39,069 nucleotides of DNA from Thiovulum sp. ES (lineage in GTDB: Bacteria > Campylobacterota > Campylobacteria > Campylobacterales > Thiovulaceae): positions 1 through 39,069 of the forward strand of contig AKKQ01000011.1 in assembly GCA_000276965.1 (NCBI GenBank), read 5' to 3'. Within the stretch, counting starts at the first letter, position 1; each line of letters starts with the position of its first letter. Positions 24,484-33,160 of the stretch are shown piece after piece. A model generated the notes under the pieces. It worked only from the letters and a program-made list of their open reading frames with translations. It searched no databases and was not told where the DNA came from. Both the position numbers and the translations under genes were made by a program.

Positions 24484-26061
24484 TTGGAAAAATTTGCAAT
24501 TATTATTCCCGCACTTAAAAAAAACGGAATTATTCCTGACCAACTTATAAAAAAGATGAATGGAGAAACTCTGATTTCTCGTGCAATTGCTGTTGCAAAA
24601 GATTTAAATTCTACAATTTTTGTCGTTACGGACTCAATTGAAATTTCACTAATTGCGGAACGGAATCAAATCAAATCAATTTACAACAAAGATTTTAAAA
24701 TTGATGGAAACTCAATTTTAGATAATTTTAGGACTTTTTTAAATTCAATTGAAAATTTTGAGAATTTCATAATTTATCGTGCAAATACTCCGCTTTTGGA
24801 AAGTGTGGATATTTTAAAAGCCGTTTCGATTTTCAAAAAAAATCGTGAAAAAATTATAGTTTCAGTTCGAGAAGAGAAATTTTTTAAATTCAAAAAAGAT
24901 TCCTTGGGAAATTTTCACAGAACTGAAGAAAAAATCTTTCGGGAAATAAATTCATTTATCATTTTGTCTTCAAAAAATCTCTACAACAAAAAAGAGGATT
25001 TTCTGCCTTTTGTAATCGAAAATGAGAAAGCTGTTGAAATTGAAAATTATCAAGATTGGTGGATTTCTGAAAAACTTTTACAACGAAAAAAAATTGTAAT
25101 TCATGTTTTTGGTTCAGTCGAATTGGGAATGGGACATATTTTCCGTTCGCTCTCTCTTGCTCATGAAATCACAAATCATCAAGTAGTTTTTGTTTGTAAC
25201 GAAAAATATGAACTTGCAGTGAAAAAAATTGCTTCAATGGATTATCGAGTAATTTCGACAAAAAATGTTTTGGAAACAATTTTAAATGAAAAGCCAAATT
25301 TAGTTGTAAATGATGTTTTGAATACGGAAAAAGATTTTATTTTGGAATTGAAAAAAAGCGGTGCAAAAGTTGTGAATTTTGAGGATTTAGGAAGTGGTGC
25401 AGAATTTTCTGATTTTACAATAAATGAATTATATGAAAATCCAATTCGAGATGGTGAAAATTTTCTTTGGGGAAATCAATACTATTTTTTACGAGATGAG
25501 TTTGATGATGCTCAACCTCATCGTTCAACTGAAAAAGTTCAAACAGTTCTAATATCTTTTGGTGGAACAGATCAAAATAATTTGACACTTCACTCACTCC
25601 GTGCAATTTTAGAAATTGTGCAAAATTTAAATCTTAAAATCCATATTGTTTGTGGTGGAGGCTACCTTTTTAAAAATGAACTTGAAAATTTTGTAGAAAA
25701 TAGTAAATATCCAAAAATCGAAATCACTTATGCAACTGGAATCATTTCCAAAATTATGGAAAATTCTCAAATCGCAATTTCCTCAAATGGTCGAACCGTC
25801 TATGAACTTGCCGATATGAATATACCGTCAATTGTTGTTTCTCAACACGAACGAGAAGCGACACACTCTTTTGCAAAACTAGAGCGAGGATTTGTAAATT
25901 TAGGAGTTGTTCGAGACGGAATTGAGAGTGAAATTGCTAAAAGTTTTCAAAAACTACTTGATGATTCCTATCGCGAACTTCTATTTTTAAATATTCAAAA
26001 ATTTAGTTTTCGACAAAATAAGAAAAGAGTGGTAAAAAAGATTTTAGGATTATTAAATTGA
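24484..26061 (+). CDS. pseG: Fusion of a degenerate cytidylyltransferase-like domain with PseG
   Basis: The 525-residue protein has two parts. Residues 1-197 have a nucleotidyltransferase layout (IIIPAL start, YRANTPLLESVDI near 98, EIENYQDWWISEKLL near 185), like CMP-sialic or CMP-pseudaminic acid synthetases. However, the usual glycine- and arginine-rich substrate loop (GGSKxIPxKN) reads KKNGIIPDQL, so activity is doubtful. Residues 203-525 are PseG, a GT-B-fold hydrolase that removes UDP from a 2,4-diacetamido sugar in pseudaminic acid synthesis: GSVELGMGHIFRSL with H218, SFGGTDQNN, and SSNGRTVYELADM. TTG start after AGAGGT. It overlaps the next gene at TTGA. Other pse genes are absent from the window. 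Confidence 0.87.
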   Translation: MEKFAIIIPALKKNGIIPDQLIKKMNGETLISRAIAVAKDLNSTIFVVTDSIEISLIAERNQIKSIYNKDFKIDGNSILDNFRTFLNSIENFENFIIYRANTPLLESVDILKAVSIFKKNREKIIVSVREEKFFKFKKDSLGNFHRTEEKIFREINSFIILSSKNLYNKKEDFLPFVIENEKAVEIENYQDWWISEKLLQRKKIVIHVFGSVELGMGHIFRSLSLAHEITNHQVVFVCNEKYELAVKKIASMDYRVISTKNVLETILNEKPNLVVNDVLNTEKDFILELKKSGAKVVNFEDLGSGAEFSDFTINELYENPIRDGENFLWGNQYYFLRDEFDDAQPHRSTEKVQTVLISFGGTDQNNLTLHSLRAILEIVQNLNLKIHIVCGGGYLFKNELENFVENSKYPKIEITYATGIISKIMENSQIAISSNGRTVYELADMNIPSIVVSQHEREATHSFAKLERGFVNLGVVRDGIESEIAKSFQKLLDDSYRELLFLNIQKFSFRQNKKRVVKKILGLLN

Positions 26062-26747
26062 AAAAAGTTGTTGCACTAATTCAAGCAAGAATGGGGTCAA
26101 GTCGTTTGCCGAATAAAATGATGCTGTCTCTTCACGGAAAACCTATTTTACACTGGGTTCTCCAGCGAGTTTCAAAATCAAAAAATATCGATGAGGTCGT
26201 TTTAGCAACTTCTGTAAATCGTGAAAATGATATTTTGGAAAATTACACAAAGCATAATTTTAAAAATGTGAAAGTTTTTCGTGGTTCTGAAGATGATGTT
26301 TTAAATCGTTTTTATAAAGCAGGAAAAAATGCACAGGCTTCTCATATTGTTCGAGTTTGTGCAGATAATCCGCTGATTGATGGAGTTGAAATTGATCGAC
26401 TTGTTGATTTCTATTTTCAAAACTCTTTCGACTATGCTTACAATCATATTCCAAAAAACAACACTTATCCCGACGGGCTTGGTGCGGAAATTCTCTCTTT
26501 CCAAATTTTAGAAGAGATGGAGAAAAAAGTGAAGTCTGAAAATCTTCGGGAACACTCTTTTTCGTATGTTTGGGAAAATATGGAGAATTTTCAAATCGGA
26601 ACTTTCAATCCACCAAAAGAGATTGCTTTTCCAAATTTACGATTTGATATTGATACTTTTGATGACTATTACTATTTGAGTAGTTTAAATTTTGACATTG
26701 ATATAGATTCAGCGGATTTGGTAAAACTCTTTTCTGAAAAGAAATAG
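26058..26747 (+). CDS. SpsF-like cytidylyltransferase family protein
   Basis: A 229-residue nucleotidyltransferase whose N-terminus, ALIQARMGSSRLPNKMM, is the signature of SpsF-type proteins found in spore-coat, flagellar and surface-polysaccharide clusters. FRGSEDDVLNRFYKAG and VRVCADNPLIDG follow, with the metal-binding aspartate. It closes with LRFDIDTFDDYYYL, the usual end motif. Its start codon is TTG within TTGA, overlapping the PseG-fusion stop by 4 bases, so the two are translationally coupled and probably act together. Since the fused domain upstream looks degenerate, this protein may supply the real nucleotidyl transfer. That is inference. Confidence 0.85.
   Translation: MKKVVALIQARMGSSRLPNKMMLSLHGKPILHWVLQRVSKSKNIDEVVLATSVNRENDILENYTKHNFKNVKVFRGSEDDVLNRFYKAGKNAQASHIVRVCADNPLIDGVEIDRLVDFYFQNSFDYAYNHIPKNNTYPDGLGAEILSFQILEEMEKKVKSENLREHSFSYVWENMENFQIGTFNPPKEIAFPNLRFDIDTFDDYYYLSSLNFDIDIDSADLVKLFSEKK
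26189..26198 (+). repeat. CGATGAGGTC word, perfect 10-mer
   Basis: Within the SpsF-like gene, coding GAT GAG GTC (D-E-V). Confidence 0.85.
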
Positions 26748-26752
26748 TGTGT

Positions 26753-26758
26753 TAGAAT
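26753..26758 (+). promoter_or_regulatory. -10 box of dxs
   Basis: TAGAAT in GTGTTAGAATTT, 31 bases before the dxs ATG and just after the SpsF-like stop. Confidence 0.45.
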
Positions 26759-26789
26759 TTAAACTATTTCTAATTTGGTAAAAGAGTCT

Positions 26790-28601
26790 ATGGAGATTAA
26801 AAAGAAAAACATAAAAGAGTTAAACGACTTAGCGGAAAAAATACGAGGTCGGATTTTAGAGAGTGTGAGCAAAAATGGAGGGCATTTAAGTAGCACTCTT
26901 GGAGCTACGGAACTTATTTTAGGTATGCACAAAGTTTTTGATTCTCTCAAAGACCCTTTTATTTTTGATGTTTCACATCAGTCGTATGCACACAAACTTG
27001 TTACAGGTCGGTGGGACGATTTTGATAATTTACGACAATTTGGTGGAGTGTCTGGATACACAAAACCTAGTGAGTCAGATCACGATTATTATGTTTCTGG
27101 ACACTCTTCAACTTCAATTTCTCTTGCGGTCGGTTCAGCAAAAGCAATTAGATTAAAAGGTGAAGAGGGCGAACGAATTCCTGTTGCTCTTATTGGAGAT
27201 GGTTCAATGAGTGCGGGAATGGTTTATGAAGCACTGAATGAACTTGGTGAAAGAAAATATCCAATTGTGATAATTTTGAATGACAATGAAATGAGTATTG
27301 CAAAACCGATTGGAGCAATTTCTCGAGTTCTTTCTCAAGCTATGGCTGGTCGTTTTTATCAAAAAGTGAAAACCAGAACAGAAGATGTTTTGAAACATTT
27401 ACCAGATGGTGCTTCATATTTGGCTAAAAAATTTGAGGAGAGTTTTCGACTTATTACTCCAGGTTTAATGTTTGAAGAGATGGGTTTAGAATATATTGGA
27501 CCAATTGACGGACACGATTTAGAATCAATTATTGAAACTCTAAAACTTGCAAAAAGTATGAAAAAACCCGTTGTAATTCATGCCCAAACTCTGAAAGGAA
27601 AAGGTTACGAATATTCTGAAGGACATCTTGAACACTGGCACGGAGTTTCGCCTTTTGATTTAGAAACAGGAAAAACATTAAAAAAGAGTCCAAGAAAATC
27701 AGCGACACAAATTTTTTCAGAAGAGCTTTTAAAAATTGCGACGGAAAATAAAAAAGTTGTTGGTGTTACTGCAGCGATGCCAAGCGGAACAGGAATGTCG
27801 CCACTTATTGAAAAGTTTCCAAATCGATTTTGGGATGTGGCGATTGCGGAACAACATGCTGTTACTTCGATGGGAAGTTTAGCAAAAGAGGGATTTAAAC
27901 CATTTGTTGCACTCTATTCGACATTTTTACAAAGAGGATATGACCAAGTGATTCACGATGTTGGAATTATGAATATTCCAGTTGTATTTGCGATTGACAG
28001 AGCGGGAATTGTTGGTGAAGATGGTGAGACACATGCAGGTAGTTTTGATTTGAGTTTTCTCCAGCCAATTCCAAATATGACTCTAATTGCTCCACGAGAT
28101 GAAATATCTTTCCGAAATGCTTTAAATTTCACGGCAACCTTTCCAACTCCAATTGCAATTCGGTATCCGCGAGGTGCATTTATTGACAGTGGAGAATTTA
28201 GCGATGAGGTCTGGGAGCTTGGAAAATCACAACTTCTTTCTGACGGAACTGAAAATACTCTTTTTATCGGATACGGAAATGGAGTCGGTCGAGCAATTGA
28301 AACGAAGAAAATTCTCGAAAAAGATATTGCAATTCTTGACTTGAAATTTTTGAAACCTCTTGATGAAGAGATGTTAGAAAAACTCTCAAAAAAATTCACA
28401 AATTGGTATGTTTTTAGTGATTCCGCAAAAATCGGTGGAGTTGGTTCAGCAATTCTCCAATTTCTTTCAGATAAGGATATTTCAGGAATTTCTGTCGAAA
28501 CTTTTGAATTTAGCGACAAATTTGTGCCACACGGAAAAACGATACATGTTGAAGAGCATTTAGGACTCCGACCTCATCAACTCGCTGAAAAAATAGTTTA
28601 A
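26790..28601 (+). CDS. dxs: 1-deoxy-D-xylulose-5-phosphate synthase
   Basis: The thiamine-diphosphate enzyme that starts the MEP isoprenoid pathway from pyruvate and glyceraldehyde-3-phosphate. The 603-residue protein is the usual length. It has GGHLSSTLGATEL near residue 30, HQSYAHKLVTGR near 63, VSGHSSTSIS near 103, the ThDP/Mg motif GDGSMSAG at 136-143 completed by NDNEMSI, then DGHD and the transketolase-like half with AIAEQHAVT and DRAGIVGEDG. I prefer ATG 26790, which has AAAGAG just upstream. The in-frame TTG at 26775 lacks a ribosome site. Two perfect or near-perfect uptake-like words lie near the 3' end. Confidence 0.96.
   Translation: MEIKKKNIKELNDLAEKIRGRILESVSKNGGHLSSTLGATELILGMHKVFDSLKDPFIFDVSHQSYAHKLVTGRWDDFDNLRQFGGVSGYTKPSESDHDYYVSGHSSTSISLAVGSAKAIRLKGEEGERIPVALIGDGSMSAGMVYEALNELGERKYPIVIILNDNEMSIAKPIGAISRVLSQAMAGRFYQKVKTRTEDVLKHLPDGASYLAKKFEESFRLITPGLMFEEMGLEYIGPIDGHDLESIIETLKLAKSMKKPVVIHAQTLKGKGYEYSEGHLEHWHGVSPFDLETGKTLKKSPRKSATQIFSEELLKIATENKKVVGVTAAMPSGTGMSPLIEKFPNRFWDVAIAEQHAVTSMGSLAKEGFKPFVALYSTFLQRGYDQVIHDVGIMNIPVVFAIDRAGIVGEDGETHAGSFDLSFLQPIPNMTLIAPRDEISFRNALNFTATFPTPIAIRYPRGAFIDSGEFSDEVWELGKSQLLSDGTENTLFIGYGNGVGRAIETKKILEKDIAILDLKFLKPLDEEMLEKLSKKFTNWYVFSDSAKIGGVGSAILQFLSDKDISGISVETFEFSDKFVPHGKTIHVEEHLGLRPHQLAEKIV
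28202..28211 (+). repeat. CGATGAGGTC word, perfect 10-mer
   Basis: Within dxs, coding GAT GAG GTC (D-E-V). Confidence 0.85.
28570..28578 (-). repeat. GATGAGGTC word, 9-mer
   Basis: At the end of dxs. The coding strand reads CGA CCT CAT CAA (R-P-H-Q), another reading frame, in the conserved C-terminal LRPHQ motif. Confidence 0.7.
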
Positions 28602-28653
28602 ATTCTCTCTTTTTTCCGAAAAGTTTTAAAATTTTTGGAAAATGAAAAATAGA

Positions 28654-28659
28654 TAGAAT
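28654..28659 (+). promoter_or_regulatory. -10 box of the DUF493-moaA pair
   Basis: TAGAAT in AGATAGAATTTGG, 29 bases before the GTG start. Confidence 0.45.
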
Positions 28660-28687
28660 TTGGGAAAACGAAAAAAAAGGAATCAGA

Positions 28688-28948
28688 GTGATAGAAATTG
28701 AGGGAAAACCAGACATTGAATATCCAACAGAATGGAGATACAAAGTTATCGGTTTAGTTGAAAATGAGATGCGAAAAACTATTGATGAGGTTCTCGAAAC
28801 AAAAAAATATGATCTTCGTTTTTCAAGAGCAAGTAAAGGTGGAAAATTTACATCTCTTGAAGTAAAAACAGTTGTTGATTCAGAAGAGGAACGAGACCAA
28901 ATTTTTAAAGACTTGCAAAAATCTCCAGCTGTTAAAATGGTAATTTGA
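28688..28948 (+). CDS. DUF493 (YbeD-like) protein
   Basis: An 86-residue cytoplasmic protein with a ferredoxin-like ACT-type fold. The family pattern is visible: [11 protein letters not shown] at the start, [20 protein letters not shown] in the middle (the 'SxxGkytSltv' strand), and [11 protein letters not shown] at the end, where ending on the last strand is typical. The function is not established; E. coli YbeD lies beside lipoate genes. The start is GTG, 6 bases after AAAAAAGGA. The stop TGA overlaps the moaA ATG by one base, so the two genes are coupled, although a link to molybdenum cofactor is not known for this family. Confidence 0.88.
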   Translation: MIEIEGKPDIEYPTEWRYKVIGLVENEMRKTIDEVLETKKYDLRFSRASKGGKFTSLEVKTVVDSEEERDQIFKDLQKSPAVKMVI

Positions 28949-29910
28949 TGTTAGTAGATTCATTTCAAAGAAAAATCGATTACTTACGAATTTCAGTAAC
29001 TGAAAGGTGTAATTTTCGGTGTCAATACTGTATGCCAGAAAAACCATTCTCTTGGACTCCGCGAGAAAATTTACTCTCATTTGAGGAGCTTTTTACTTTT
29101 GTAAAAATTGGAATTGATGAAGGAATAGAGAAAGTCCGTATCACAGGTGGCGAACCTCTTCTACGAGAAAACTTAGATCGATTTATTGAGATGATTTACA
29201 AATATAAATCTGACATCGATTTGGCAATGACAACAAACGGGTATCTTCTTCCAAAAGTTGCAAAAAAACTGAAAAATGCTGGATTAAAAAGAATAAATAT
29301 ATCTCTCGATTCTCTCATTCCTGAAGTCGCCCACAGCATCGCACAAAAAAGTGTTCTTTCTGAAATTTTAGAAGGAATTGAAGTTGCTCAAAAAGTTGGT
29401 CTAAAAATTAAAATAAACTCTGTGCCGATGAAAGGAATCAATGACGGTGAAATTTTAGATATTTTACAGTTTGGAATCGATCGAAATATTCCCGTGCGAT
29501 TTATTGAATATATGGAAAACTCATTTGCTAAAAAAGATCTGGTTGGTCTCAAAAGTTCAGAAATTTTAGAAATCATCTCTAAAAAGTGGAGTTTTAAAGA
29601 TGATGGAATTGAACTCGGTTCGCCATCACACTATTATAAATTAGAAAGCGGATACAAGTTTGGAATTATTGAACCTCATCGAGATGATTTTTGCACTCAC
29701 TGTAATCGAATCCGATTGACTGCTGAGGGACATTTAATTCCTTGTCTCTATTTTGATGAAGCAATGTCGATAAAAGAGTCAATTCGTGATGGAGACATCG
29801 AAAAAGCTGGTGAGATTTTGCGAACAGTTGTTAGAGAGAAACCAGAAAAGAATCGTTGGAGCGGAGAAAATGAAGAATCTGCTCGAGCTTTTTATGAAAC
29901 TGGCGGTTAA
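28948..29910 (+). CDS. moaA: GTP 3',8-cyclase MoaA
   Basis: Radical-SAM enzyme for the first step of molybdenum-cofactor synthesis, converting GTP to the 3',8-cyclic intermediate. The 320-residue protein has the N-terminal radical-SAM cluster C21xxxC25xxC28 ([11 protein letters not shown]) and ITGGEPLLR near residue 70. The second C-terminal cluster is C249xxC252 and C266 ([10 protein letters not shown]...PC). The terminal Gly-Gly, needed for activity in studied MoaA proteins, is present. The ATG overlaps the preceding stop. The Mo-bisPGD enzyme at 35517 would depend on this pathway; the other moa, mog and mob genes are outside the window. Confidence 0.97.
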   Translation: MLVDSFQRKIDYLRISVTERCNFRCQYCMPEKPFSWTPRENLLSFEELFTFVKIGIDEGIEKVRITGGEPLLRENLDRFIEMIYKYKSDIDLAMTTNGYLLPKVAKKLKNAGLKRINISLDSLIPEVAHSIAQKSVLSEILEGIEVAQKVGLKIKINSVPMKGINDGEILDILQFGIDRNIPVRFIEYMENSFAKKDLVGLKSSEILEIISKKWSFKDDGIELGSPSHYYKLESGYKFGIIEPHRDDFCTHCNRIRLTAEGHLIPCLYFDEAMSIKESIRDGDIEKAGEILRTVVREKPEKNRWSGENEESARAFYETGG

Positions 29911-29930
29911 GTTAAATAGAAATAGAATGA

Positions 29931-29936
29931 TAGAAT
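29931..29936 (+). promoter_or_regulatory. -10 box of osmC-trpS
   Basis: TAGAAT, 25 bases before the GTG start. A second TAGAAT overlaps just upstream at 29923-29928, so there may be two start points. Confidence 0.45.
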
Positions 29937-29961
29937 TCGTAAAAAAATTGGAGATTTAAAA

Positions 29962-30462
29962 GTGAAAATTATTCTTGAGCATACTGATGGAACTTCTTCT
30001 GAAGATATGGTTTTAAAGGCGACAACATCAAAGACATCTTTTGAGATTCGACCAAAAGAGATTTCCCCTGTTGAGTATTTTTTGACTGGAACAATTGCTT
30101 GTAGCACAACTGATATGGTTGTTCTTCCACGAAAACATGGTTACGAGATTTCAAACATCAAAATTACTGGAGATGTTGAAAGAAATGAAGCTCCTCCAAA
30201 AAAATTCAATAAATTACACTTAATCTATTCTTTCGATTCAAATGCTGAAGATTCAATTGCTCGGCGATGGGTTCTTTCGACTCTTGAAACTTACTGTTCA
30301 ACTATAAATACAATTCGTGGAGTTTCAGAAATCACTTTCTCAATTGTTCATAATGGAAATGAGATTGCTTCAAACGATTCTATTTCAAGCGGAGAGGGAA
30401 AACCTTTAGATTTACCAGAGCATTCAACACATGTTGAAGATGGTATGAGTTGCGAGGCTTAA
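29962..30462 (+). CDS. OsmC/Ohr-family protein
   Basis: A 166-residue cytoplasmic protein of the OsmC fold, which reduces organic hydroperoxides through two redox cysteines. The candidates are C47 in LTGTIACSTTDMV and C112 in LETYCSTINTIRG, positions matching the peroxidatic and resolving residues of the family. C-terminal to the usual end it has about 30 extra residues (ISSGEGKPLDLPEHST...GMSCEA) with a third cysteine. GTG start, 8 bases after GGAG. It lies 1 base upstream of trpS and shares its promoter. The actual substrate is not predictable. Confidence 0.82.
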   Translation: MKIILEHTDGTSSEDMVLKATTSKTSFEIRPKEISPVEYFLTGTIACSTTDMVVLPRKHGYEISNIKITGDVERNEAPPKKFNKLHLIYSFDSNAEDSIARRWVLSTLETYCSTINTIRGVSEITFSIVHNGNEIASNDSISSGEGKPLDLPEHSTHVEDGMSCEA

Positions 30463-30463
30463 T

Positions 30464-31441
30464 TTGAATATTGTTAGCGGAATGCGACCAACTGGACAGC
30501 TCCATTTAGGACACTATTTGGGTGTTCTAAAAAATTGGGTCGAGTTACAAAAAGAGAATAGCGGATACTATTTTGTAGCTGATTATCATGCACTCTCAAC
30601 AAGTTATGAAGATGGTTTAAATTTGAGAAAATTATCTCTCGGGCTTGTTCGAGATTGGTTAAGTGGCGGACTTGATCCAGAGAAATCAACTATTTTTGTG
30701 CAAAGTGCTGTGCCACAACATGCGGAACTTTATGTAATTTTGAACATGATTACTCCACTTGGGTGGCTTGAGAGAAATCCAACTTACAAAGATCAGATTC
30801 AGCAATTGCAGGGAAAAGATATAAATAGTGGTGGCTTTTTAACTTATCCAGTTTTACAAGGTGCGGATATTTTGCTTTACGATGCAGATGCTGTGCCAAT
30901 TGGTGAAGATCAGCGACCTCATCTTGAAATTGCTCGTGAAATTGTTCGGCGATTCTCTCATCTTTTTGGTGAAAAAGTTTTTTTAGAACCAAAAGAGATT
31001 CTTTCTGAAACTCCAAAACTGCTAGGTCTTGACGGTAGAAAAATGAGCAAAAGCTACGGAAACTCTATTTATCTCTCTGAAACTAGCGATGAGGTTTGGC
31101 AAAAACTCCGAACAGCAAAAACTGATACGAACCGAGTCCGAAAAACAGATAAGGGGAATCCTGATGTTTGCCTCGTTTTTGATTATCACAAAGAGTTTTC
31201 TAGCAAAGAGACAGTTGCCGAAATGCGAGAAGGTTGTGAAGCTGGATCAATTGGTTGTGTGCAATGTAAAAAGAGTTGCTTAAAATCTATTGACTCAATT
31301 TTAGATCCAATGAGAGAGAGACGAGAAAAATTCTCTGATTCAGACATTCTTGATATTTTGGAAAGTGGAAACAAAAAAGCACGAGAGACTGCAAAAGCAA
31401 AAATGGAAATTGTAAATAGGGCAGTTTTTGAAAGAGATTAA
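30464..31441 (+). CDS. trpS: Tryptophanyl-tRNA synthetase with a putative Fe-S cysteine motif
   Basis: Charges tRNA-Trp. The 325-residue class I synthetase has its HIGH-type signature HLGH at 14-17 and KMSKS at 193-197. Four cysteines, C236, C258, C265 and C268, have the spacing C-x21-C-x6-C-x2-C. That almost equals the C-x22-C-x6-C-x2-C that binds a [4Fe-4S] cluster in Thermotoga TrpRS; a fifth, C272, follows. The start is TTG, one base after the osmC stop, with GAGG just upstream. It is likely cotranscribed with the OsmC gene. A hairpin follows the stop. Confidence 0.95.
   Translation: MNIVSGMRPTGQLHLGHYLGVLKNWVELQKENSGYYFVADYHALSTSYEDGLNLRKLSLGLVRDWLSGGLDPEKSTIFVQSAVPQHAELYVILNMITPLGWLERNPTYKDQIQQLQGKDINSGGFLTYPVLQGADILLYDADAVPIGEDQRPHLEIAREIVRRFSHLFGEKVFLEPKEILSETPKLLGLDGRKMSKSYGNSIYLSETSDEVWQKLRTAKTDTNRVRKTDKGNPDVCLVFDYHKEFSSKETVAEMREGCEAGSIGCVQCKKSCLKSIDSILDPMRERREKFSDSDILDILESGNKKARETAKAKMEIVNRAVFERD
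30915..30923 (-). repeat. GATGAGGTC word, 9-mer
   Basis: Within trpS; the coding strand reads CGA CCT CAT CTT (R-P-H-L), in the conserved DQRPHLE motif. Confidence 0.7.
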
Positions 31442-31444
31442 AAG

Positions 31445-31462
31445 ATTCGGGATTTCCCGAAT
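31445..31462. terminator. Convergent terminator after trpS
   Basis: Stem ATTCGGG/CCCGAAT with a 4-base loop ATTT, just after the trpS stop and before the convergent stop at 31473. Confidence 0.55.
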
Positions 31463-31472
31463 AACTTAAATT

Positions 31473-32102
31473 CTAATCGAAAAGAAAAGTATCTTGTTCA
31501 GGAATATGTTTCTCAAAATCTTCAAAATAGTCTGAAATATCTGTGTAAAAATCAACTGTTTCAAGATGAAAAATTTTTTCAACCTTTGACTCAAAAATAT
31601 CAAAAATATGAGTCGGAATAAAAGGCACAGCAATATAAATATCATCAATTCCAAAACTTTCCATTGTTGAAATTGCCAATTCCATTCGATATCCTTGTTC
31701 GAGTGAAGCATCAACAATTAAAATTTTTGACTGCTTTTCACCAATTTTAAAAGTTTCCCTATTTCCACGAAACTCATCAGCTTTTGGAATCAACTTATAT
31801 TCATAAATAACATCAATTGCTTTAAGAACTTTTTTCTTTTTAATCTCAAGAAGAGTTTTAACATACTCATTCATTTTGATATTCTTAAATTCATCGACAA
31901 AAGCGATTTCACAATCGGCATTATTTTGACAATAGACAGTTTCAATAAAAAGACACTTTCTTTCAATTCCTAACTTTTCCGCAAGATAATCTGCAATTTT
32001 GTAGCCATTTTTAGAAATAGAGACGATGAGCCAACTTTCGTCGACCTCATCGCTAATCTTTTTCAGTAACTTTTCAGAAGCTTCCTCAAGATTTTTTAGC
32101 AA
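31473..32102 (-). CDS. Phosphoribosyltransferase-like protein with degenerate PRPP loop
   Basis: A 209-residue protein whose order of strands resembles a type I phosphoribosyltransferase: SWLIVSISKNGYKIADYLAEKLG early, then KILIVDASLEQGYRMELAI and DDIYIAVPFIPTHIF, ending FHLETVDFYTDISDYFEDF. In active enzymes the PRPP loop reads about 'DDgiaTGaT'; here it is DASLEQGYR, so binding of PRPP is doubtful. It starts at TTG 32100-32102, overlapping the end of pyrD, hence coupled to it. PyrD makes orotate, which a true orotate phosphoribosyltransferase would use, but this protein does not look like PyrE. A regulatory or new role is possible. Confidence 0.65.
   Translation of the reverse strand: MLKNLEEASEKLLKKISDEVDESWLIVSISKNGYKIADYLAEKLGIERKCLFIETVYCQNNADCEIAFVDEFKNIKMNEYVKTLLEIKKKKVLKAIDVIYEYKLIPKADEFRGNRETFKIGEKQSKILIVDASLEQGYRMELAISTMESFGIDDIYIAVPFIPTHIFDIFESKVEKIFHLETVDFYTDISDYFEDFEKHIPEQDTFLFD
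32043..32052 (-). repeat. CGATGAGGTC word, perfect 10-mer
   Basis: Near the start of the PRTase-like gene, coding GAT GAG GTC (D-E-V). Confidence 0.85.
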
Positions 32103-33157
32103 ACTCTATCACTCCCAACAGCTTCCGCAATTGTTCCAAAACCATCTTTTTCTAAAAGTCTGAGTAATCCAGTATTGATATTTTTCACAAGACCTGAACC
32201 TTGAAAAACAAGAGCAGAATAGACTTGAGTGAGAGAAGCACCAAGCTTTATTCTTTGATAAGCATCTTCTGCACTTGAAATTCCACCAACTGAAATAAGT
32301 GTAGTTTCTCCAAAAAGTTCGCTACTCACCGCATCAAATATTTTAAGACTTTGATCTTTTAAAACTTTTCCGCTTAATCCACCACCAAAAGTAGCAGGAG
32401 ATTTTACAAGAGAATGATTGATTGTTGTATTTGTTGCAACAATTCCACCAGCTCCAGCTTCAACCGCAAATCTAGAAAGCATAACCGCAGTTTCTGGAGT
32501 CATGTCAGGTGCAATTTTTAGCAAAATCGGTTTATTTGTAATTTCACGACCTTTGTAAAAAAGCGATTTTATGAAATCTTTATTTTGCAAATCTCGCAAA
32601 TTCGGAGTGTTCGGCGAAGAAATATTTATAACTAAGTAAGTTCCAATATTGTGAAATTTAGCGATGAGGTCGGTGTAGTCGTCCATTGCATCTTTTTCCG
32701 AAGTCGTCTTGTTTTTTCCAATATTTATTCCAACTGGATACGGAAAATTTCCAACTTCTTGTAAATTTTTCAAAATCACTTCAGAACCAAAATTATTAAA
32801 TCCCATCGCATTTTGTAGAGTCTCTTCTTTTACATGCCGATGCATTCTTGGTTTTGGATTTCCATCTTGCGGTTTTGGTGTAATTGTTCCAACTTCTGTA
32901 AAACCAAATCCAAGTGAAAAAATCTCTCTCACCATTGTTCCATTTTTATCAAATCCCGCACCCAATCCAACTGGATTTTTAAAAGTCTCACCAAAAATTG
33001 TCTGCTCTAATCTCTTATTTGAAACTTTGTGATAATTTCTCCAAAATGAATTTAAAATTGGAGTCTTTTCAGTTTTATTTAGAAGATTTGCAACAAAATA
33101 GTGAGCCTTCTCAGGCTCAAGAGTGTATAAAAGCTTTCGTAAAACTTTATAAATCAA
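32096..33157 (-). CDS. pyrD: Dihydroorotate dehydrogenase (quinone), class 2
   Basis: Oxidises dihydroorotate to orotate in pyrimidine synthesis and passes electrons to quinone. The 353-residue protein has the N-terminal amphipathic helices of membrane-associated class 2 enzymes (YKVLRKLLYTLEPEKAHYF). It also has NPVGLGAGFDKNG near residue 61, GFGFTEVGTITPKPQ near 82, ISSPNTPNLRDLQ near 180 with the catalytic serine, and FMN-binding GGLSGKVLK and SVGGISS. TTG start, 7 bases after GGAG and 3 bases after the stop of the unknown gene upstream. It overlaps the PRTase-like gene downstream. A three-gene minus-strand operon. Confidence 0.96.
   Translation of the reverse strand: MIYKVLRKLLYTLEPEKAHYFVANLLNKTEKTPILNSFWRNYHKVSNKRLEQTIFGETFKNPVGLGAGFDKNGTMVREIFSLGFGFTEVGTITPKPQDGNPKPRMHRHVKEETLQNAMGFNNFGSEVILKNLQEVGNFPYPVGINIGKNKTTSEKDAMDDYTDLIAKFHNIGTYLVINISSPNTPNLRDLQNKDFIKSLFYKGREITNKPILLKIAPDMTPETAVMLSRFAVEAGAGGIVATNTTINHSLVKSPATFGGGLSGKVLKDQSLKIFDAVSSELFGETTLISVGGISSAEDAYQRIKLGASLTQVYSALVFQGSGLVKNINTGLLRLLEKDGFGTIAEAVGSDRVC
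32662..32671 (+). repeat. CGATGAGGTC word, perfect 10-mer
   Basis: Within pyrD on its non-coding strand; the coding strand reads GAC CTC ATC (D-L-I). Confidence 0.85.
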
Positions 33158-33160
33158 AAT

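Noticed and set aside
27953-28519. Long open frame on the minus strand within dxs
   Set aside because: It is the antisense of a clearly conserved enzyme and its protein has no recognisable features.
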